Assembly (NCBI GenBank): GCA_026709225.1
Contig: JAPOTJ010000013.1
Span: 1-36,685, forward strand
Origin: Gammaproteobacteria bacterium
Lineage (GTDB): Bacteria > Pseudomonadota > Gammaproteobacteria > Pseudomonadales > Azotimanducaceae
DNA length: 36,685 nt
Reading direction: 5' to 3'
The position numbers and the translations under genes are program-made. The first letter of the stretch is position 1, and every line of letters starts with the position of its first letter. The notes beneath the pieces are model-generated. The model worked only from the letters and a program-made list of their open reading frames with translations, made no database searches and had not been told where the DNA came from. Shown in pieces: positions 25,677 to 35,456 of the stretch.

Positions 25677-26915
25677 TTAACCTGGCCATCGTGCGGAAAC
25701 ATCAAATTCAAACAATTCCTTTTTGGAATTCCTTTTGCGAATCGCAGAGCATTGAACTTCTTCGAATCCTAAATCTTCGAATATCGCTGCATAGATTTTC
25801 TCTACGGATAGCAACACGCCATAGAAGGAGGAATTGCCGACGATGTAATGCAATTCACTACCTTTTCTGACCAACGACAAGAGGGAAACAATGTGTTCAC
25901 GCATGTCGTTAAAGTACTTGGCGACATACTTGGCAAGTAATGCTCCGTTCCTGTTGTCATCATGTGCAATTTTCCTCAAAGAATCGGTAAGCAGTGGGTG
26001 GGCAAATGAATCTTTGGGCGTCTCCCAGCCAATAAGCCGGCTGGTGGCGACACCCCAAGTACCGCCGATCGCCGACCAGTCCAATTCACCAGCATGGCGC
26101 CCACTACTCAGAAATCCAAGCCAATACATGTACGGCCTCAACTCGCGAATGTACGACATTCGATTAGCGTATGGCGGTGATGTGACTATGAGATCAAACG
26201 GACCATCAACTATCTGAGCAAGGTTTCTTGCATCTCCAAACACAATTTCCCCGCTACCCTTGGGGTTGTTGTTTGCGCCTTCTAGAACGAAGTGCAGGTC
26301 ATCGCGGAATCTCTGTTCCATATCGCCGCCAAAAGGGATACAAAGTTGATTCGCATTCTTGAATGACATTGATTGATGGCTGAACGAAGCATTTGACAGT
26401 CCGATCAGCGTCCTGCAAAACGCCACCAACAGAAGATCTCTTTCGGGAGATAGTTGCTCGCTTTCGCTGTCAATACCAGCTTTAAGCTTGCGCAGGAAGG
26501 CCAGAGCGGATGTGCTCCACCATCTCTCAATATTATGAATATGTGGAGTTTCGACAGGTTCAACCGCATCGCTACTCATTGCATCCATTACTCGCGTACC
26601 TGCGGCCTTTGCCGATGCTAATGCTGCGCTGGAATAACGTGCGAGCTTCACGCTGCCTAGCCATACGAGAAACGGATTAATGTCTGTCGATATGCCCTCG
26701 TGTCCATGATACGCAGCGCTGAGCGCTGTCGTCGCCGTTCCAGAAAACGGATCGAGGATGCGTCGCGGCCGGGTATGCTGCGCGATGATCTCTTCCACAA
26801 TTTTAACTGAGTATGCCGGAGTTAGCCTTAGCCAGCCATGTCGACCTGCGCGTGCGTTGAACCTGTGTGTGTAGTCCTGTCTCTGTCGCAGTCCTTCCGT
26901 AGCTAAAGCGCTCAC
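25677..26915 (-). CDS. DNA methyltransferase, probably N4-cytosine
   Basis: Modification enzyme of a type II restriction-modification pair, 412 residues. The SAM motif DPFSGTATT is at 55-63, STDIN (motif II) at about 76-80, and the catalytic TSPPY at 245-249 followed by ANRMSYIREL. SPPY is usual for N4-cytosine enzymes. A region resembling motif X (LTPAYSVKIVEEII) precedes motif I, giving the order X, I, target region, IV. The gene overlaps the upstream nuclease gene by 4 bp (ATGA). Codon use is more AT-rich than the neighbours, consistent with transfer. The target sequence is unknown. Confidence 0.88.
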   Translation of the reverse strand: MSALATEGLRQRQDYTHRFNARAGRHGWLRLTPAYSVKIVEEIIAQHTRPRRILDPFSGTATTALSAAYHGHEGISTDINPFLVWLGSVKLARYSSAALASAKAAGTRVMDAMSSDAVEPVETPHIHNIERWWSTSALAFLRKLKAGIDSESEQLSPERDLLLVAFCRTLIGLSNASFSHQSMSFKNANQLCIPFGGDMEQRFRDDLHFVLEGANNNPKGSGEIVFGDARNLAQIVDGPFDLIVTSPPYANRMSYIRELRPYMYWLGFLSSGRHAGELDWSAIGGTWGVATSRLIGWETPKDSFAHPLLTDSLRKIAHDDNRNGALLAKYVAKYFNDMREHIVSLLSLVRKGSELHYIVGNSSFYGVLLSVEKIYAAIFEDLGFEEVQCSAIRKRNSKKELFEFDVSARWPG

Positions 26916-27736
26916 AACGACACCGGCGCCAATAGGGAATGAAGAATAGTGTCAATTTCATTTTGAAAAATGGAACTATTCTGGCGCAAGAATGTGGCCA
27001 GATCGTAGCCGACAATGTCGCGCATAAAGTCATAGGTAGAGATTAGCGGATTGTTTGCGCCGATTACGCCTGTGAGTACCGACCACTTTTCGGTTCGGTA
27101 ACGTGTAGACACGTCACTATCTATCTGGTTTGACAGAATAACTGCACAAGGAAAATAGCCTCGTGTGTATGCTGTTGCGGCATTAGCAATATCGGCATTC
27201 TGCCGTTTGGAATCCTTGCTCTTATAGCCCTGTCTAACCTCAAAGACAACACCTGACAGACTCTGAAACACCCTGTCTTCAACGTCAAGTGCTTGTGCTG
27301 ATTGCTTCATCCATTCGCGGAAGCGATATTTCTTCTCGCTGTCCACGATCTCATCAAGCGGAACTCGTCCATCCAAATACAGAGTCCGCCTTCGACCGCT
27401 TGGCGTGGTCACCTGATATGACCAAGTGACATCTTCTTCCGATAGCGCCAACGAATCACTGATGATTTTGCGGAACAACCGTTCACAACCGATCCCAATC
27501 TGCCGATAAATGCTTGTCATCCCCCCAGCCGCCTTATGCGCCGCGTACATCATCGGGTTATCTAAACCAAACCAAGAGTAGAAGGCATCATCCTGATACA
27601 ACTCGCGAAACTGATCCAACGTTAATCCGTCGCGTTTCGAGCCTTGACCGAACTTTGGTTTGTATTGTGCACAGACCCTGATGGCATCGAGAACAATCGT
27701 GATGTACTCCTTGTCCTGATCTGTCGTTGGTTTCAT
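26912..27736 (-). CDS. Type II restriction endonuclease, probable
   Basis: A 274-residue protein translated just ahead of the methyltransferase with a 4-bp overlap. The central part LDGRVPLDEI (about 121-130) and VVFEVRQGYKSKDSKRQNAD (about 163-182) resembles a PD-(D/E)xK nuclease core, with D122, E166 and K172 or K174 as candidates. Similarity to the CfrBI-like nucleases is possible but from memory only. No controller protein gene is seen. The block is more AT-rich than its surroundings. It starts 36 bp after the fdxA stop, so it may use the fdxA promoter. Confidence 0.72.
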   Translation of the reverse strand: MKPTTDQDKEYITIVLDAIRVCAQYKPKFGQGSKRDGLTLDQFRELYQDDAFYSWFGLDNPMMYAAHKAAGGMTSIYRQIGIGCERLFRKIISDSLALSEEDVTWSYQVTTPSGRRRTLYLDGRVPLDEIVDSEKKYRFREWMKQSAQALDVEDRVFQSLSGVVFEVRQGYKSKDSKRQNADIANAATAYTRGYFPCAVILSNQIDSDVSTRYRTEKWSVLTGVIGANNPLISTYDFMRDIVGYDLATFLRQNSSIFQNEIDTILHSLLAPVSL

Positions 27737-27772
27737 GCTCGTCGAAGTTGCAGAGATGTCGGTTTTGCAAAG

Positions 27773-28096
27773 TCAGCGTTCCAGAAACTCCCGCTTGTCG
27801 GTGACATCCTTCCAATCGTCAGCGTCTGCGGGCGGTGTGCCGATTTCGGTGATATTCGGCCAGACCTCCGCAAGCTCAGCGTTGATCTCAATGAATGTCT
27901 GCTGACTTTCGGGCAGCTCGTCCTCGGCATAGATGGCCTCGACGGGGCACTCGGGCTCGCACAGTGCACAGTCAATGCACTCGTCGGGGTGAATGACGAG
28001 CATGTTCGGGCCTTCATAGAAGCAGTCCACAGGGCACACTTCAACACAGTCCATATATTTGCATTTAATGCAGGTTTCGGTGACAACAAAAGTCAT
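27773..28096 (-). CDS. fdxA: 7Fe-8S ferredoxin FdxA
   Basis: Small electron carrier of the Azotobacter ferredoxin I type. From the ATG at 28096 it has 107 residues. [20 protein letters not shown] and [19 protein letters not shown] hold the Cys pattern for one 3Fe-4S and one 4Fe-4S cluster, and [13 protein letters not shown] matches the long C-terminal part. A GTG/ATG-type extension to 28114 is open but not family-like. It follows mutS on the same strand, a common gammaproteobacterial neighbour pair. Confidence 0.96.
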   Translation of the reverse strand: MTFVVTETCIKCKYMDCVEVCPVDCFYEGPNMLVIHPDECIDCALCEPECPVEAIYAEDELPESQQTFIEINAELAEVWPNITEIGTPPADADDWKDVTDKREFLER

Positions 28097-28114
28097 GTCA
28101 ACAGGGTCTCGCAC

Positions 28115-30676
28115 CTATTTGTTCGATTGGGAAGATACGGCCTTGGCAGCCGCGATCAACTCGTAGAGCGTGCTGTGCGCCGCTCGTGGCGACAAGGCAT
28201 CGGCATCTAAGAGCGCGATTCTATCAAGAAGTGCTTTGACTTCGGTAGCAATAGGCGCCTCGCCGGAATCGAACAGCGTCGGCGCGTTCATGTTGTCGGA
28301 TGTGATGCGCGATTCGAGTCGCTGCAATTCGGCTCTCGCCTCGCGCAGTACATTTGCCGGCACACCCGCGCGCTTGGCGACCTCGATACCGTAGCTGCGC
28401 GATGCCGGACCTGGATCAACCTTGTACAGAAACACGATCTCTTGCTGATGCTCGGTCGCCGAAAGATGCACATTCTCGATGCCGGCGTGTTCGGCGAGCG
28501 CTGTCAACTCGAAATAGTGGGTGGCGAAGAGGCAGAGGCTTTGGCAGGTGTGGGCAAGGTGCCGGGCAATGGCGAATGCGAGCGCAAGGCCATCGTAGGT
28601 ACTGGTGCCGCGACCGATCTCGTCGATCAGCACGAGCGAGTTTGCGCTCGCATTATTGAGTAGATTCGCCGTCTCTATCATTTCGGTCATGAAGGTCGAA
28701 CGGCCTTGCGTGAGGTCATCGGAGGCGCCGATACGCGTGAAGATGGCGTCGATGGGGCCGATTCTCGCCTCCCTCGCTGGTACCCATGAGCCGACATGCG
28801 CGAGCAGCGCGATGATCGCGGTTTGGCGCATGTAGGTTGATTTGCCGCCCATGTTGGGGCCTGTGACAACAAGCAGGCTGGCATCGTCATCGAGCCTCAG
28901 GTCGTTGCGGATAAAAGGCTGCGAGATATGCTCGGCAACCACAGGATGCCAGCCACCGCGATAGGCAATGCCGCGCGCGTTCATGAACGCCGGCGCACAA
29001 AACCCGAGCGAGCGAGCGCGCTCGCCGAAGCTGGAAAGCACATCGAGCTCGGCGACGGCGGCGGCGGTTCTCTTGAGATCGGCAACGCAAGGCTGCAACT
29101 GGTTGAGCAATGCCTGATACAAGGACGCTTCGAGAGCGATGGCGCGGCTCTCGCTTGACAAGGCTTCGCTTTCAAAGGCTTTCAGTTCAGCGGTGGTGTA
29201 GCGCTGCGCATTCTTGAGTGTTTGCCGCGGAATGTAGTTGTCCGGCACACGGATGCGCGCGGCGCGACTGACTTCGACGTAGTAGCCATGCACTCGGTTG
29301 TAGCCGACCTTGAGGCTCTGATTGCCGGTCTTGAGGCGCTCGTCGGCTTCGAGCTGCTGAAGAAAATCCTGCGCGTTCTGTTGCACGCCGCGCAAGCGAT
29401 CGAGCTCGGCGTCAAAGCCATCGGCGATATAGCCACCTTCGCGAATCAGTGCTGGCGGCTCTTCGACAAGCGCGCGCACGAGCTGCGAGCGCATCTCGGC
29501 GAAATCCGGGCAGCGCGATCGAATATCAAGCAAGCGCGCGGCGGTCGCGTGACCAAGGCGGTTTTCGATGTCCGGCAGCAGGGCGAGTGATCGGCGTAGC
29601 TTGACGAGGTCGCGAGGCGACGCCGTGCGGAGCGCGAGCCTCGACACAATGCGCTCCATGTCTCCGAACTCATCAAGCAAGGGCGCAAGTTGATCGTCGA
29701 GGTGCGAATGGACGATTTCCGAAACCGCTGCTTGCCGGTCGAGCACCTCGTCGATGATGCGGCTTGGCGCGCGCAGATAGTCGCGCAGCTTGCGAGCGCC
29801 CATCGCCGTGCGCGTGCTGTTCATCAAGCTAAAGAGCGTTGGCGATGCGCTGCCATCCGGCCGACTGTCAATTTCAAGCGCTCGGCGGGTGACGGCATCG
29901 AGGTGGACGCGATCTTCTGCGCGCAACACCTTGAGCGTGTCGATGTGCGCGGCGCTCTGCCCGACCTTGCGTTTGGCGTAGGTCAACACAACGCCTGCCG
30001 CAGCGATGCCTAAGGGTTTTTTGTCGCAGCCATAGCCGCTCAAGTCTTCAACGCCAAATTGTTTGCGCAAGCGGCGCTCGCCTGCGTGCGCATCGAAATC
30101 CATCGGGTCGATCGCCTTCACACACAGCGTCTGCGGCAAGATCGCTTCGCAGGCGCTTTCGCGCGCGACGAGCACTTCACTCGGATTGAAGCGGGCGATC
30201 TCTGCCATGAGGTCGCGGCGATTTTCTGCTTCGCCGAGTTGAAATGTACCGGATGCCAATGACAGGTACGCGAGCCCAAAGCGATCCGGCTTGCCTGATT
30301 CGGCGATGGCGAGCAGCCCGCTGTCGCTGGCGTGTTCAATGAATGCATCTTCAATCAGTGTGCCGGGCGTCAGCACGCGCGTGACCTTGCGCGCAACCGG
30401 CCCTTTGCCTGGCTTGGGTTCCTCAAGCTGGTCGCAAATGGCGATCGACTCGCCCTGTCGCAGGAGCTTTGCCAAGTAGGACTCAGCCGCGTGTTTCGGA
30501 ATCCCGCACATGGGCACTCGCCCGTCCTTGGCCGAGCTTCGTGCCGTCAGCGTCAGGTCGAGCAATCTCGATGCGTGCCGTGCATCATCGTAGAAAAGCT
30601 CGTAGAAGTCGCCTAATTGAAAAAACAAAAGCGCGTCTGGATGCTCGGACTTCATGCGCCGATACTGCGTCATCAC
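28115..30676 (-). CDS. mutS: DNA mismatch repair protein MutS
   Basis: Recognises mispairs and small loops and recruits MutL. It has 853 residues. The mismatch-reading motif FYE occurs in LGDFYELFYDDA near the start. GPNMGGKSTYMRQTA is the Walker A region, followed by DEIGRGTSTYDGLALAFAI and the helix-turn-helix end. The GTG at 30676 is directly followed by ATG. The codons before it (ETTP) still resemble the E. coli MutS N-terminus (AHTP), but the frame then meets ATA rather than a normal start, so the true start may lie slightly upstream. It begins 11 bp after the mpl stop. Confidence 0.95.
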   Translation of the reverse strand: MMTQYRRMKSEHPDALLFFQLGDFYELFYDDARHASRLLDLTLTARSSAKDGRVPMCGIPKHAAESYLAKLLRQGESIAICDQLEEPKPGKGPVARKVTRVLTPGTLIEDAFIEHASDSGLLAIAESGKPDRFGLAYLSLASGTFQLGEAENRRDLMAEIARFNPSEVLVARESACEAILPQTLCVKAIDPMDFDAHAGERRLRKQFGVEDLSGYGCDKKPLGIAAAGVVLTYAKRKVGQSAAHIDTLKVLRAEDRVHLDAVTRRALEIDSRPDGSASPTLFSLMNSTRTAMGARKLRDYLRAPSRIIDEVLDRQAAVSEIVHSHLDDQLAPLLDEFGDMERIVSRLALRTASPRDLVKLRRSLALLPDIENRLGHATAARLLDIRSRCPDFAEMRSQLVRALVEEPPALIREGGYIADGFDAELDRLRGVQQNAQDFLQQLEADERLKTGNQSLKVGYNRVHGYYVEVSRAARIRVPDNYIPRQTLKNAQRYTTAELKAFESEALSSESRAIALEASLYQALLNQLQPCVADLKRTAAAVAELDVLSSFGERARSLGFCAPAFMNARGIAYRGGWHPVVAEHISQPFIRNDLRLDDDASLLVVTGPNMGGKSTYMRQTAIIALLAHVGSWVPAREARIGPIDAIFTRIGASDDLTQGRSTFMTEMIETANLLNNASANSLVLIDEIGRGTSTYDGLALAFAIARHLAHTCQSLCLFATHYFELTALAEHAGIENVHLSATEHQQEIVFLYKVDPGPASRSYGIEVAKRAGVPANVLREARAELQRLESRITSDNMNAPTLFDSGEAPIATEVKALLDRIALLDADALSPRAAHSTLYELIAAAKAVSSQSNK

Positions 30677-30687
30677 CGGCGTCGTTT

Positions 30688-32079
30688 CTATGGCGAGCGC
30701 TCCGTCAAACGCGCCAGCAGCTTTTCACGCAAGCCGCCGAAACTGCCGTTGCTCATCAAGACCACATGCTGCGCGCCAGCGCCTGAAGGCAGTCGCGCAA
30801 GCGTTTCGGCCAGCTCGTCAATCGATGTCTCGATGCGCGCTGGCACCGATGAATGCTCGATCAGGTAGTTCATGTCCCAGGTAATGCCCGGGCCTTTGAA
30901 CCAGAACACACGCGTTGCGTCCTTGGTTGAACCCGCCAATGCTGATCGGAGCGTGCCGAGCGACATGGTGTGCGAGCGTGGCTCGATGACGGCGATGACT
31001 TCGGCGTGGCTGTCTTCAGCGCGCGCGCGCGCGCTGAGTGCAGCAAGCGTCTTGGCAATCGCGGTCGGGTGGTGCGCGAAGTCGTCGTAGACCTTGAGGC
31101 CGGGACGGTCAACAATGACTTCGAGCCGACGTCCAACGCCTTGATAGCGCGACAGCGCATCAACGCCGACGGCAGGGTCGATGCCGATGTGCGCGGCGGC
31201 AGCGAGCGCGCCGAGCGCGTTGGCGACCATGTGCTCGCCGCTCTCACCCCAGTGCACCTCGCCGATTGGCAAGCCGCCGCGCAGCACTTGATACGCGCTG
31301 CCGTCGCCTGTCAGGAGCTCGGCGCGCCAGTTGGCGTCTTTGTCTTGCAGCGCAAAAGTTTCGTGTTCGCTCCAGCAGCCTCGCTCGATGACGCGATCGA
31401 CGCTCGCATCGGCAATCGGTGTGATGACACGGCCAGATGCCGGCACGCTGCGCAAGAGCTGGTGGAACTGCGTCTCGATCGCTTCAAGGCTGTCGTAAAT
31501 ATCCGCATGGTCATATTCAAGATTGTTGATGACGAGGGTACGCGGACGATAATGCAGGAACTTGGCGCGGCGATCAAAGTAGGAGCAATCGTACTCGTCG
31601 GCTTCTAGAACGAACCACTTGGAAGTGCCGAGCCTCGCCCCCGATGAGAAATTCTTCGGTGCGCCGCCGATCAAAAACCCGGGGCTCGCGCCCGCGTGCT
31701 CCAAGATCCACGCGAGCATGCTTGCGCCTGACGTCTTGCCGTGGGTGCCAGCGACCGCAAGCGGCCAGCGTCCTGGCAGAATATGACTGCCAAGAAACTC
31801 TGCGCCCGACATATAGCGAAGGCCCTGGTCTAGCACCGCCTCAATGCCCGGATGCCCGCGCGAGCAGCGCGCATTGCCTATGACAACCAAATCAGGTGGT
31901 GGCGAAAAAGCTGATTCATCAAAACCTTGCTGCGTGTTAATTTGATGTCGTGTGAGAATATCGCTCATCGGCGGGTAGAGGGTTTCGTCGCAGCCCGCGA
32001 CCTCGTGCCCTAGGGACTTTGCGAGCACGGCGAGATTGCCCATCAGGGTGCCGCCGATACCGAGGAAGTAGAGTCGCAT
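30688..32079 (-). CDS. mpl: Murein tripeptide ligase Mpl
   Basis: Cytoplasmic ligase that attaches recycled L-Ala-gamma-D-Glu-meso-DAP tripeptide to UDP-MurNAc. It has 463 residues, in the normal range. YFLGIGGTLMGNLAVLAK is the N-terminal nucleotide-binding part, GTHGKTSGA at 111-119 is the ATP site, and EADEYDCSYFDRRAKF and NNLEYDHADIY are Mur-ligase signatures. YDDFAHHPTAI belongs to the C-terminal domain. Its ATG comes directly after the phosphofructokinase stop (TGAATG), so the two are probably coupled. Confidence 0.95.
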   Translation of the reverse strand: MRLYFLGIGGTLMGNLAVLAKSLGHEVAGCDETLYPPMSDILTRHQINTQQGFDESAFSPPPDLVVIGNARCSRGHPGIEAVLDQGLRYMSGAEFLGSHILPGRWPLAVAGTHGKTSGASMLAWILEHAGASPGFLIGGAPKNFSSGARLGTSKWFVLEADEYDCSYFDRRAKFLHYRPRTLVINNLEYDHADIYDSLEAIETQFHQLLRSVPASGRVITPIADASVDRVIERGCWSEHETFALQDKDANWRAELLTGDGSAYQVLRGGLPIGEVHWGESGEHMVANALGALAAAAHIGIDPAVGVDALSRYQGVGRRLEVIVDRPGLKVYDDFAHHPTAIAKTLAALSARARAEDSHAEVIAVIEPRSHTMSLGTLRSALAGSTKDATRVFWFKGPGITWDMNYLIEHSSVPARIETSIDELAETLARLPSGAGAQHVVLMSNGSFGGLREKLLARLTERSP

Positions 32080-33336
32080 TCAAGGCGCGCGTGATGCGAG
32101 CTTGCGTGCCACCGAAATGCGCTTGAGCACCGCCCACCGTGGCAGTCCTTGATGATAGGCGGGGTAGTCTTCGCCGGCGATGAGTGGATTCAGGTAGGTA
32201 CGCGCCGCTTCGCTGATGCCAAAGCCGTCTTCGCTCACGAAGTCGTTGGGCATGGTTTTTTCGACGTTCGCCACGTCTTCGAGCCGTGCTTTGCCAATGC
32301 GCCATTCGTAGGGGTCATCGGACACACGCTCGATTGTCGGCATGACGCCGGTTTCGCCCTGAACAGCGAGTTCGACCGCCGCTTCGCCCAAAGCTTTGGC
32401 TTGCGCGACGTCGGTTGCGGATGCCAAGTGGCGGGCACTGCGCTGCATGTAATCGGCGACTGCCCAGTGGTATTTGAGACCCAAGGCTTCTTGGACAAGT
32501 TCGGCGACCGCGGGCCCGGCGCCGCCGAGCTGCGCGTGGCCAAAGCTATCGCGCGTGCCGCGCTCGCTCAGGAACTTGCCATCGCGATCGCGAACGCCTT
32601 CTGATACGACGACAACACAATAGCCATTCTCAGCGATGCTCTGCTCAACACGAGCCAGGAAACGAGTTTTGTCGAATGGCACCTCGGGAAAGAGAATGAT
32701 TTGCGGCGCATCGTTCGGCCCTCTGCCGGCGAGCCCGGCGGCGGCTGCGAGCCAGCCGGCGTGCCTGCCCATGACCTCAAGCACAAAGAGCTTGGTGGAG
32801 GTTGCGCACATCGAAGCGACATCGAGCGCGACTTCGCTCGTCGATACGGCGATGTACTTGGCGGCTGAGCCAAAGCCGGGGCAACAGTCGGTGATCGGCA
32901 GGTCGTTGTCGATCGTTTTCGGTACGCCGACGCTCTTGACATCAAGCCCGAGCGATGCCGCGTACCCGGACACTTTGTTGGCCGTGTCCATCGAATCGCC
33001 GCCGCCGTTGTAGAAGAAGTAGCCAATGTCGTGCGCTTTGAACACGTCGATCAAGCGCTTGTATTCGGCCTCGTTGTCCTGCGGGCTCCTGAGCTTGTGC
33101 CGACACGAACCAAATGCGCCGCCGGGTGTGTGTGCGAGCGCGGTAATCGCTTCGCTCGATTCGAGATTGGTGTCGATCAAGTCTTCGTCAAGTGCGCCGA
33201 CGATGCCGTTGCGACCGGCATACACATGATCGATATGTGCGCTGTGCGTGCGCGCCGCCAGAATCAGTGCTGAAGCGGAAGCGTTGATGACTGAAGTCAC
33301 GCCGCCCGATTGGGCATAGAGGGCGTTTCGAGGCAT
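32080..33336 (-). CDS. PPi-type 6-phosphofructokinase
   Basis: Phosphorylates fructose 6-phosphate, probably with pyrophosphate and reversibly. From the ATG at 33336 it has 418 residues. MPRNALYAQSGGVTSVINAS is the start. NGGGDSMDTA at 110-119 has Asp where ATP enzymes have the second Gly of GGDGS, and PKTIDNDLP at 139-147 has Lys instead of PGTIDND. Both substitutions are established marks of PPi dependence. MGRHAGWLAA and FPEVPFD are also typical. An open extension to 33420 is unlike the family. The PPi call follows from these residues and has not been tested. Confidence 0.88.
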   Translation of the reverse strand: MPRNALYAQSGGVTSVINASASALILAARTHSAHIDHVYAGRNGIVGALDEDLIDTNLESSEAITALAHTPGGAFGSCRHKLRSPQDNEAEYKRLIDVFKAHDIGYFFYNGGGDSMDTANKVSGYAASLGLDVKSVGVPKTIDNDLPITDCCPGFGSAAKYIAVSTSEVALDVASMCATSTKLFVLEVMGRHAGWLAAAAGLAGRGPNDAPQIILFPEVPFDKTRFLARVEQSIAENGYCVVVVSEGVRDRDGKFLSERGTRDSFGHAQLGGAGPAVAELVQEALGLKYHWAVADYMQRSARHLASATDVAQAKALGEAAVELAVQGETGVMPTIERVSDDPYEWRIGKARLEDVANVEKTMPNDFVSEDGFGISEAARTYLNPLIAGEDYPAYHQGLPRWAVLKRISVARKLASRAP

Positions 33337-33432
33337 GAATGAGCGCAGGTGTCTGACAAGCGCCCATAGTATGCATTTTGGCTTGCGCTTCTCAACATGT
33401 CGGTTTGGCGATTGGTTCACAATCTATACAAA

Positions 33433-33461
33433 TTGACCCCAAGTAAAGAAAGGGGTAGCGT
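33433..33461 (+). promoter_or_regulatory. Weak promoter before the AbrB-like gene
   Basis: TTGACC at 33433-33438 and TAGCGT at 33456-33461 are separated by 17 bp, a sigma70-like layout with a poor -10. The ACCCC and GGGGT segments within the spacer form a loose inverted repeat. It would drive the small gene at 33492 and perhaps the D-aminoacylase. Confidence 0.3.
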
Positions 33462-33491
33462 TTCTGTTTCGAATAGGTGCAGGAGTTGACA

Positions 33492-33629
33492 ATGCCCAAG
33501 GTGAGCGGCAAACGTCAGGTGACTCTCCCAGCGCATCAGTGCCGGCAGGTGGGCATCGAATATCACAGTTTCGTCGCCAACGGTCACATCACCATAATGA
33601 GCCTGAAGGCAGGCACCGCGGAGCCTTAA
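33492..33629 (+). CDS. Tiny AbrB/SpoVT-type DNA-binding protein
   Basis: A 45-residue ORF preceded by AGGAG with 6 nt spacing. MPKVSGKRQVTLPAHQCRQV and then VGIE and NGHITIM follow the swapped-hairpin AbrB antitoxin fold, but the strand normally between GIE and the NGxITI part is missing about 8 residues. No PIN toxin gene follows, so it is an orphan and may be a decayed VapB. It lies 38 bp before the D-aminoacylase frame. Confidence 0.6.
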   Translation: MPKVSGKRQVTLPAHQCRQVGIEYHSFVANGHITIMSLKAGTAEP

Positions 33630-33666
33630 AGAAGGTCTTGTCTTTACAGCACTCTCTACTTACGGC

Positions 33667-35448
33667 ATGATGCCGGACACTGATTTGAGCGCGAGCAATC
33701 ACAGCATGTACGACTACGTGATCAAAGGCGGCATGATCGTTGATGGGCTCGGTGGAGAGCCGTATGCAGGCGACCTCGCCATCGAAGACGGCAAAATCGC
33801 CGCGGTTGGCAAGGTTGTCGGCAAGGCGCGGGAAGCGCTCGATGCTGACGGCGCCTATGTGACGCCGGGCTGGGTCGATGTACACACGCACTACGACGGG
33901 CAAGTCAGCTGGGATGATCGAATCGACCCGTCGTTCTCTCAAGGCGTGACGAGCGTTGTCATGGGCAACTGCGGTGTTGGCTTCGCGCCGTGTCTTCCAG
34001 GTGGTGAGCAGCGTCTGATTGAGCTGATGGAAGGCGTTGAGGACATTCCCGGCACGGCCTTGCACGAGGGCATCGAATGGGGTCGCTGGGAGACCTTTTC
34101 GGAATACATTGACTATCTTGCCACTCGCTCGTTTGCGCTCGATGTGGGGGCGCAAATCCCGCACAGCGCCGTGCGCAACTATGTCATGGGCGAGCGCGCG
34201 CTGACACATGAAGATGCGACGGCGGAAGACCTGGAGGCCATGGGCCAAATCGTGCGCGACGGGCTTGAGGCAGGCGCCTTGGGCTTTTCGACGTCTCGCA
34301 CCGTCGGCCACCGCTCTATCTGGGGCGAGCCGATTCCCGGCACTTACGCTGAAAAAGCTGAGTTGCTCGCCATTGGCCGCGCCATGAAGGCCGTTCGCAA
34401 GGGCGTGTTTCAAGCGGTGCCTGCCGGCGTGATTGGCGACCTTGCCGGGCCAGAGAAGTGGACAACCGAACAAGAAGTGGAGCTTTTCGCTGAAGTTGCC
34501 CGGGAGAGCGGTCGCAAATGCACGTTTACGCTCATTCAATCCGCGGGCAAGCCCGACCAGTGGCGCAGCTGCCTTAATATTGTCGAGCGCGCCAACGCCG
34601 AAGGCTTGAGCCTCACACCGCAGATTACAACGCGCCCCATCGGTTTGGTGACGAGCATGGATTCGTACCACATGTTCATGCGTCGCAGGACCTATCTCGG
34701 CTTGGCGCACCTGCCGTTAGCGGCGCGACTTGCCGAAATGAGAAAGCCTGAAGTGAAGGCGGCGATCCTCAATGATGAGGACGTGCCGCCCGATCAGCCC
34801 GGCCTCATGGCGAATATCTATGGCGTCATGGCGATGGCGGCGGGTGCCATGTATCCACTTGAATCTCCGGTCAACTACGAACCGGATGCGAGCAGCAGCC
34901 TCGGTGCGCAGGCAGAGGCAGCCGGTCGTGATGTCCATGAGTTCGTGTACGACTATCTGACTGGCGAGGCGCATCGCTTCGCCGTACTGCTTGGGGCCAT
35001 GTCGGCCGACAATGCGTTCCAAGCGATTGAGGCAATGATTGAGCACCCGCAGACGACTATCGGGCTCTCTGATGCGGGCGCCCATGTGAATCTGATCTTC
35101 GATGCCGTTGGGCCGACCTATCAACTCACGCATTGGGTGCGCGATCGCACCAAGGGCAGGCGCTTCCCCATCGAGCATATCGTTGCAAAGCAGACGCTGA
35201 GCAACGCCAAGCTCTTTGGCCTCGACGATCGCGGCAGCCTGCAAATTGGCAAGCGCGCTGATGTTAATGTAGTGGACTTCGCGAATCTCGGATTGGAGCC
35301 GTTGCAAGTGCACCACGATTTGCCCGCTGGCGGCGGCCGCATCCTGCAGCCTGCGAGGGGGTATTTGAATACCTTTGTCGCTGGCGTCAAAACGCGCGAG
35401 CGCGACGAGGATACGGGCGCGCGACCGGGGCGCGTGATTCGCGGTTGA
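33667..35448 (+). CDS. N-acyl-D-amino-acid deacylase family hydrolase
   Basis: An amidohydrolase of the D-aminoacylase family, expected to release D-amino acids from N-acyl forms with a metal centre. It has 593 residues. [19 protein letters not shown] opens the beta-sandwich, [16 protein letters not shown] holds the HxH metal ligands (73-75), [12 protein letters not shown] has the cysteine typical of this family, and [14 protein letters not shown] holds the distal Asp. ATG at 33670 or 33706 (MYDYVIKGG) are alternative starts. The last is where family homology begins. It is followed closely by an SDR, so the two may work on one substrate. Confidence 0.88.
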   Translation: MMPDTDLSASNHSMYDYVIKGGMIVDGLGGEPYAGDLAIEDGKIAAVGKVVGKAREALDADGAYVTPGWVDVHTHYDGQVSWDDRIDPSFSQGVTSVVMGNCGVGFAPCLPGGEQRLIELMEGVEDIPGTALHEGIEWGRWETFSEYIDYLATRSFALDVGAQIPHSAVRNYVMGERALTHEDATAEDLEAMGQIVRDGLEAGALGFSTSRTVGHRSIWGEPIPGTYAEKAELLAIGRAMKAVRKGVFQAVPAGVIGDLAGPEKWTTEQEVELFAEVARESGRKCTFTLIQSAGKPDQWRSCLNIVERANAEGLSLTPQITTRPIGLVTSMDSYHMFMRRRTYLGLAHLPLAARLAEMRKPEVKAAILNDEDVPPDQPGLMANIYGVMAMAAGAMYPLESPVNYEPDASSSLGAQAEAAGRDVHEFVYDYLTGEAHRFAVLLGAMSADNAFQAIEAMIEHPQTTIGLSDAGAHVNLIFDAVGPTYQLTHWVRDRTKGRRFPIEHIVAKQTLSNAKLFGLDDRGSLQIGKRADVNVVDFANLGLEPLQVHHDLPAGGGRILQPARGYLNTFVAGVKTRERDEDTGARPGRVIRG

Positions 35449-35456
35449 AAACCAAC

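Noticed and set aside
30671-30690. A third unusual start (ATA) for mutS
   Set aside because: Family similarity extends only a few residues upstream of the GTG, and a GTG-ATG start is available, so the evidence is too thin to add it to the recG and LLM cases.
31019-31034. Run of alternating GC in mpl, and a similar run near 19888 in priA, as possible Z-DNA
   Set aside because: Both encode Ala-Arg repeats in real genes and are explained by codon use.
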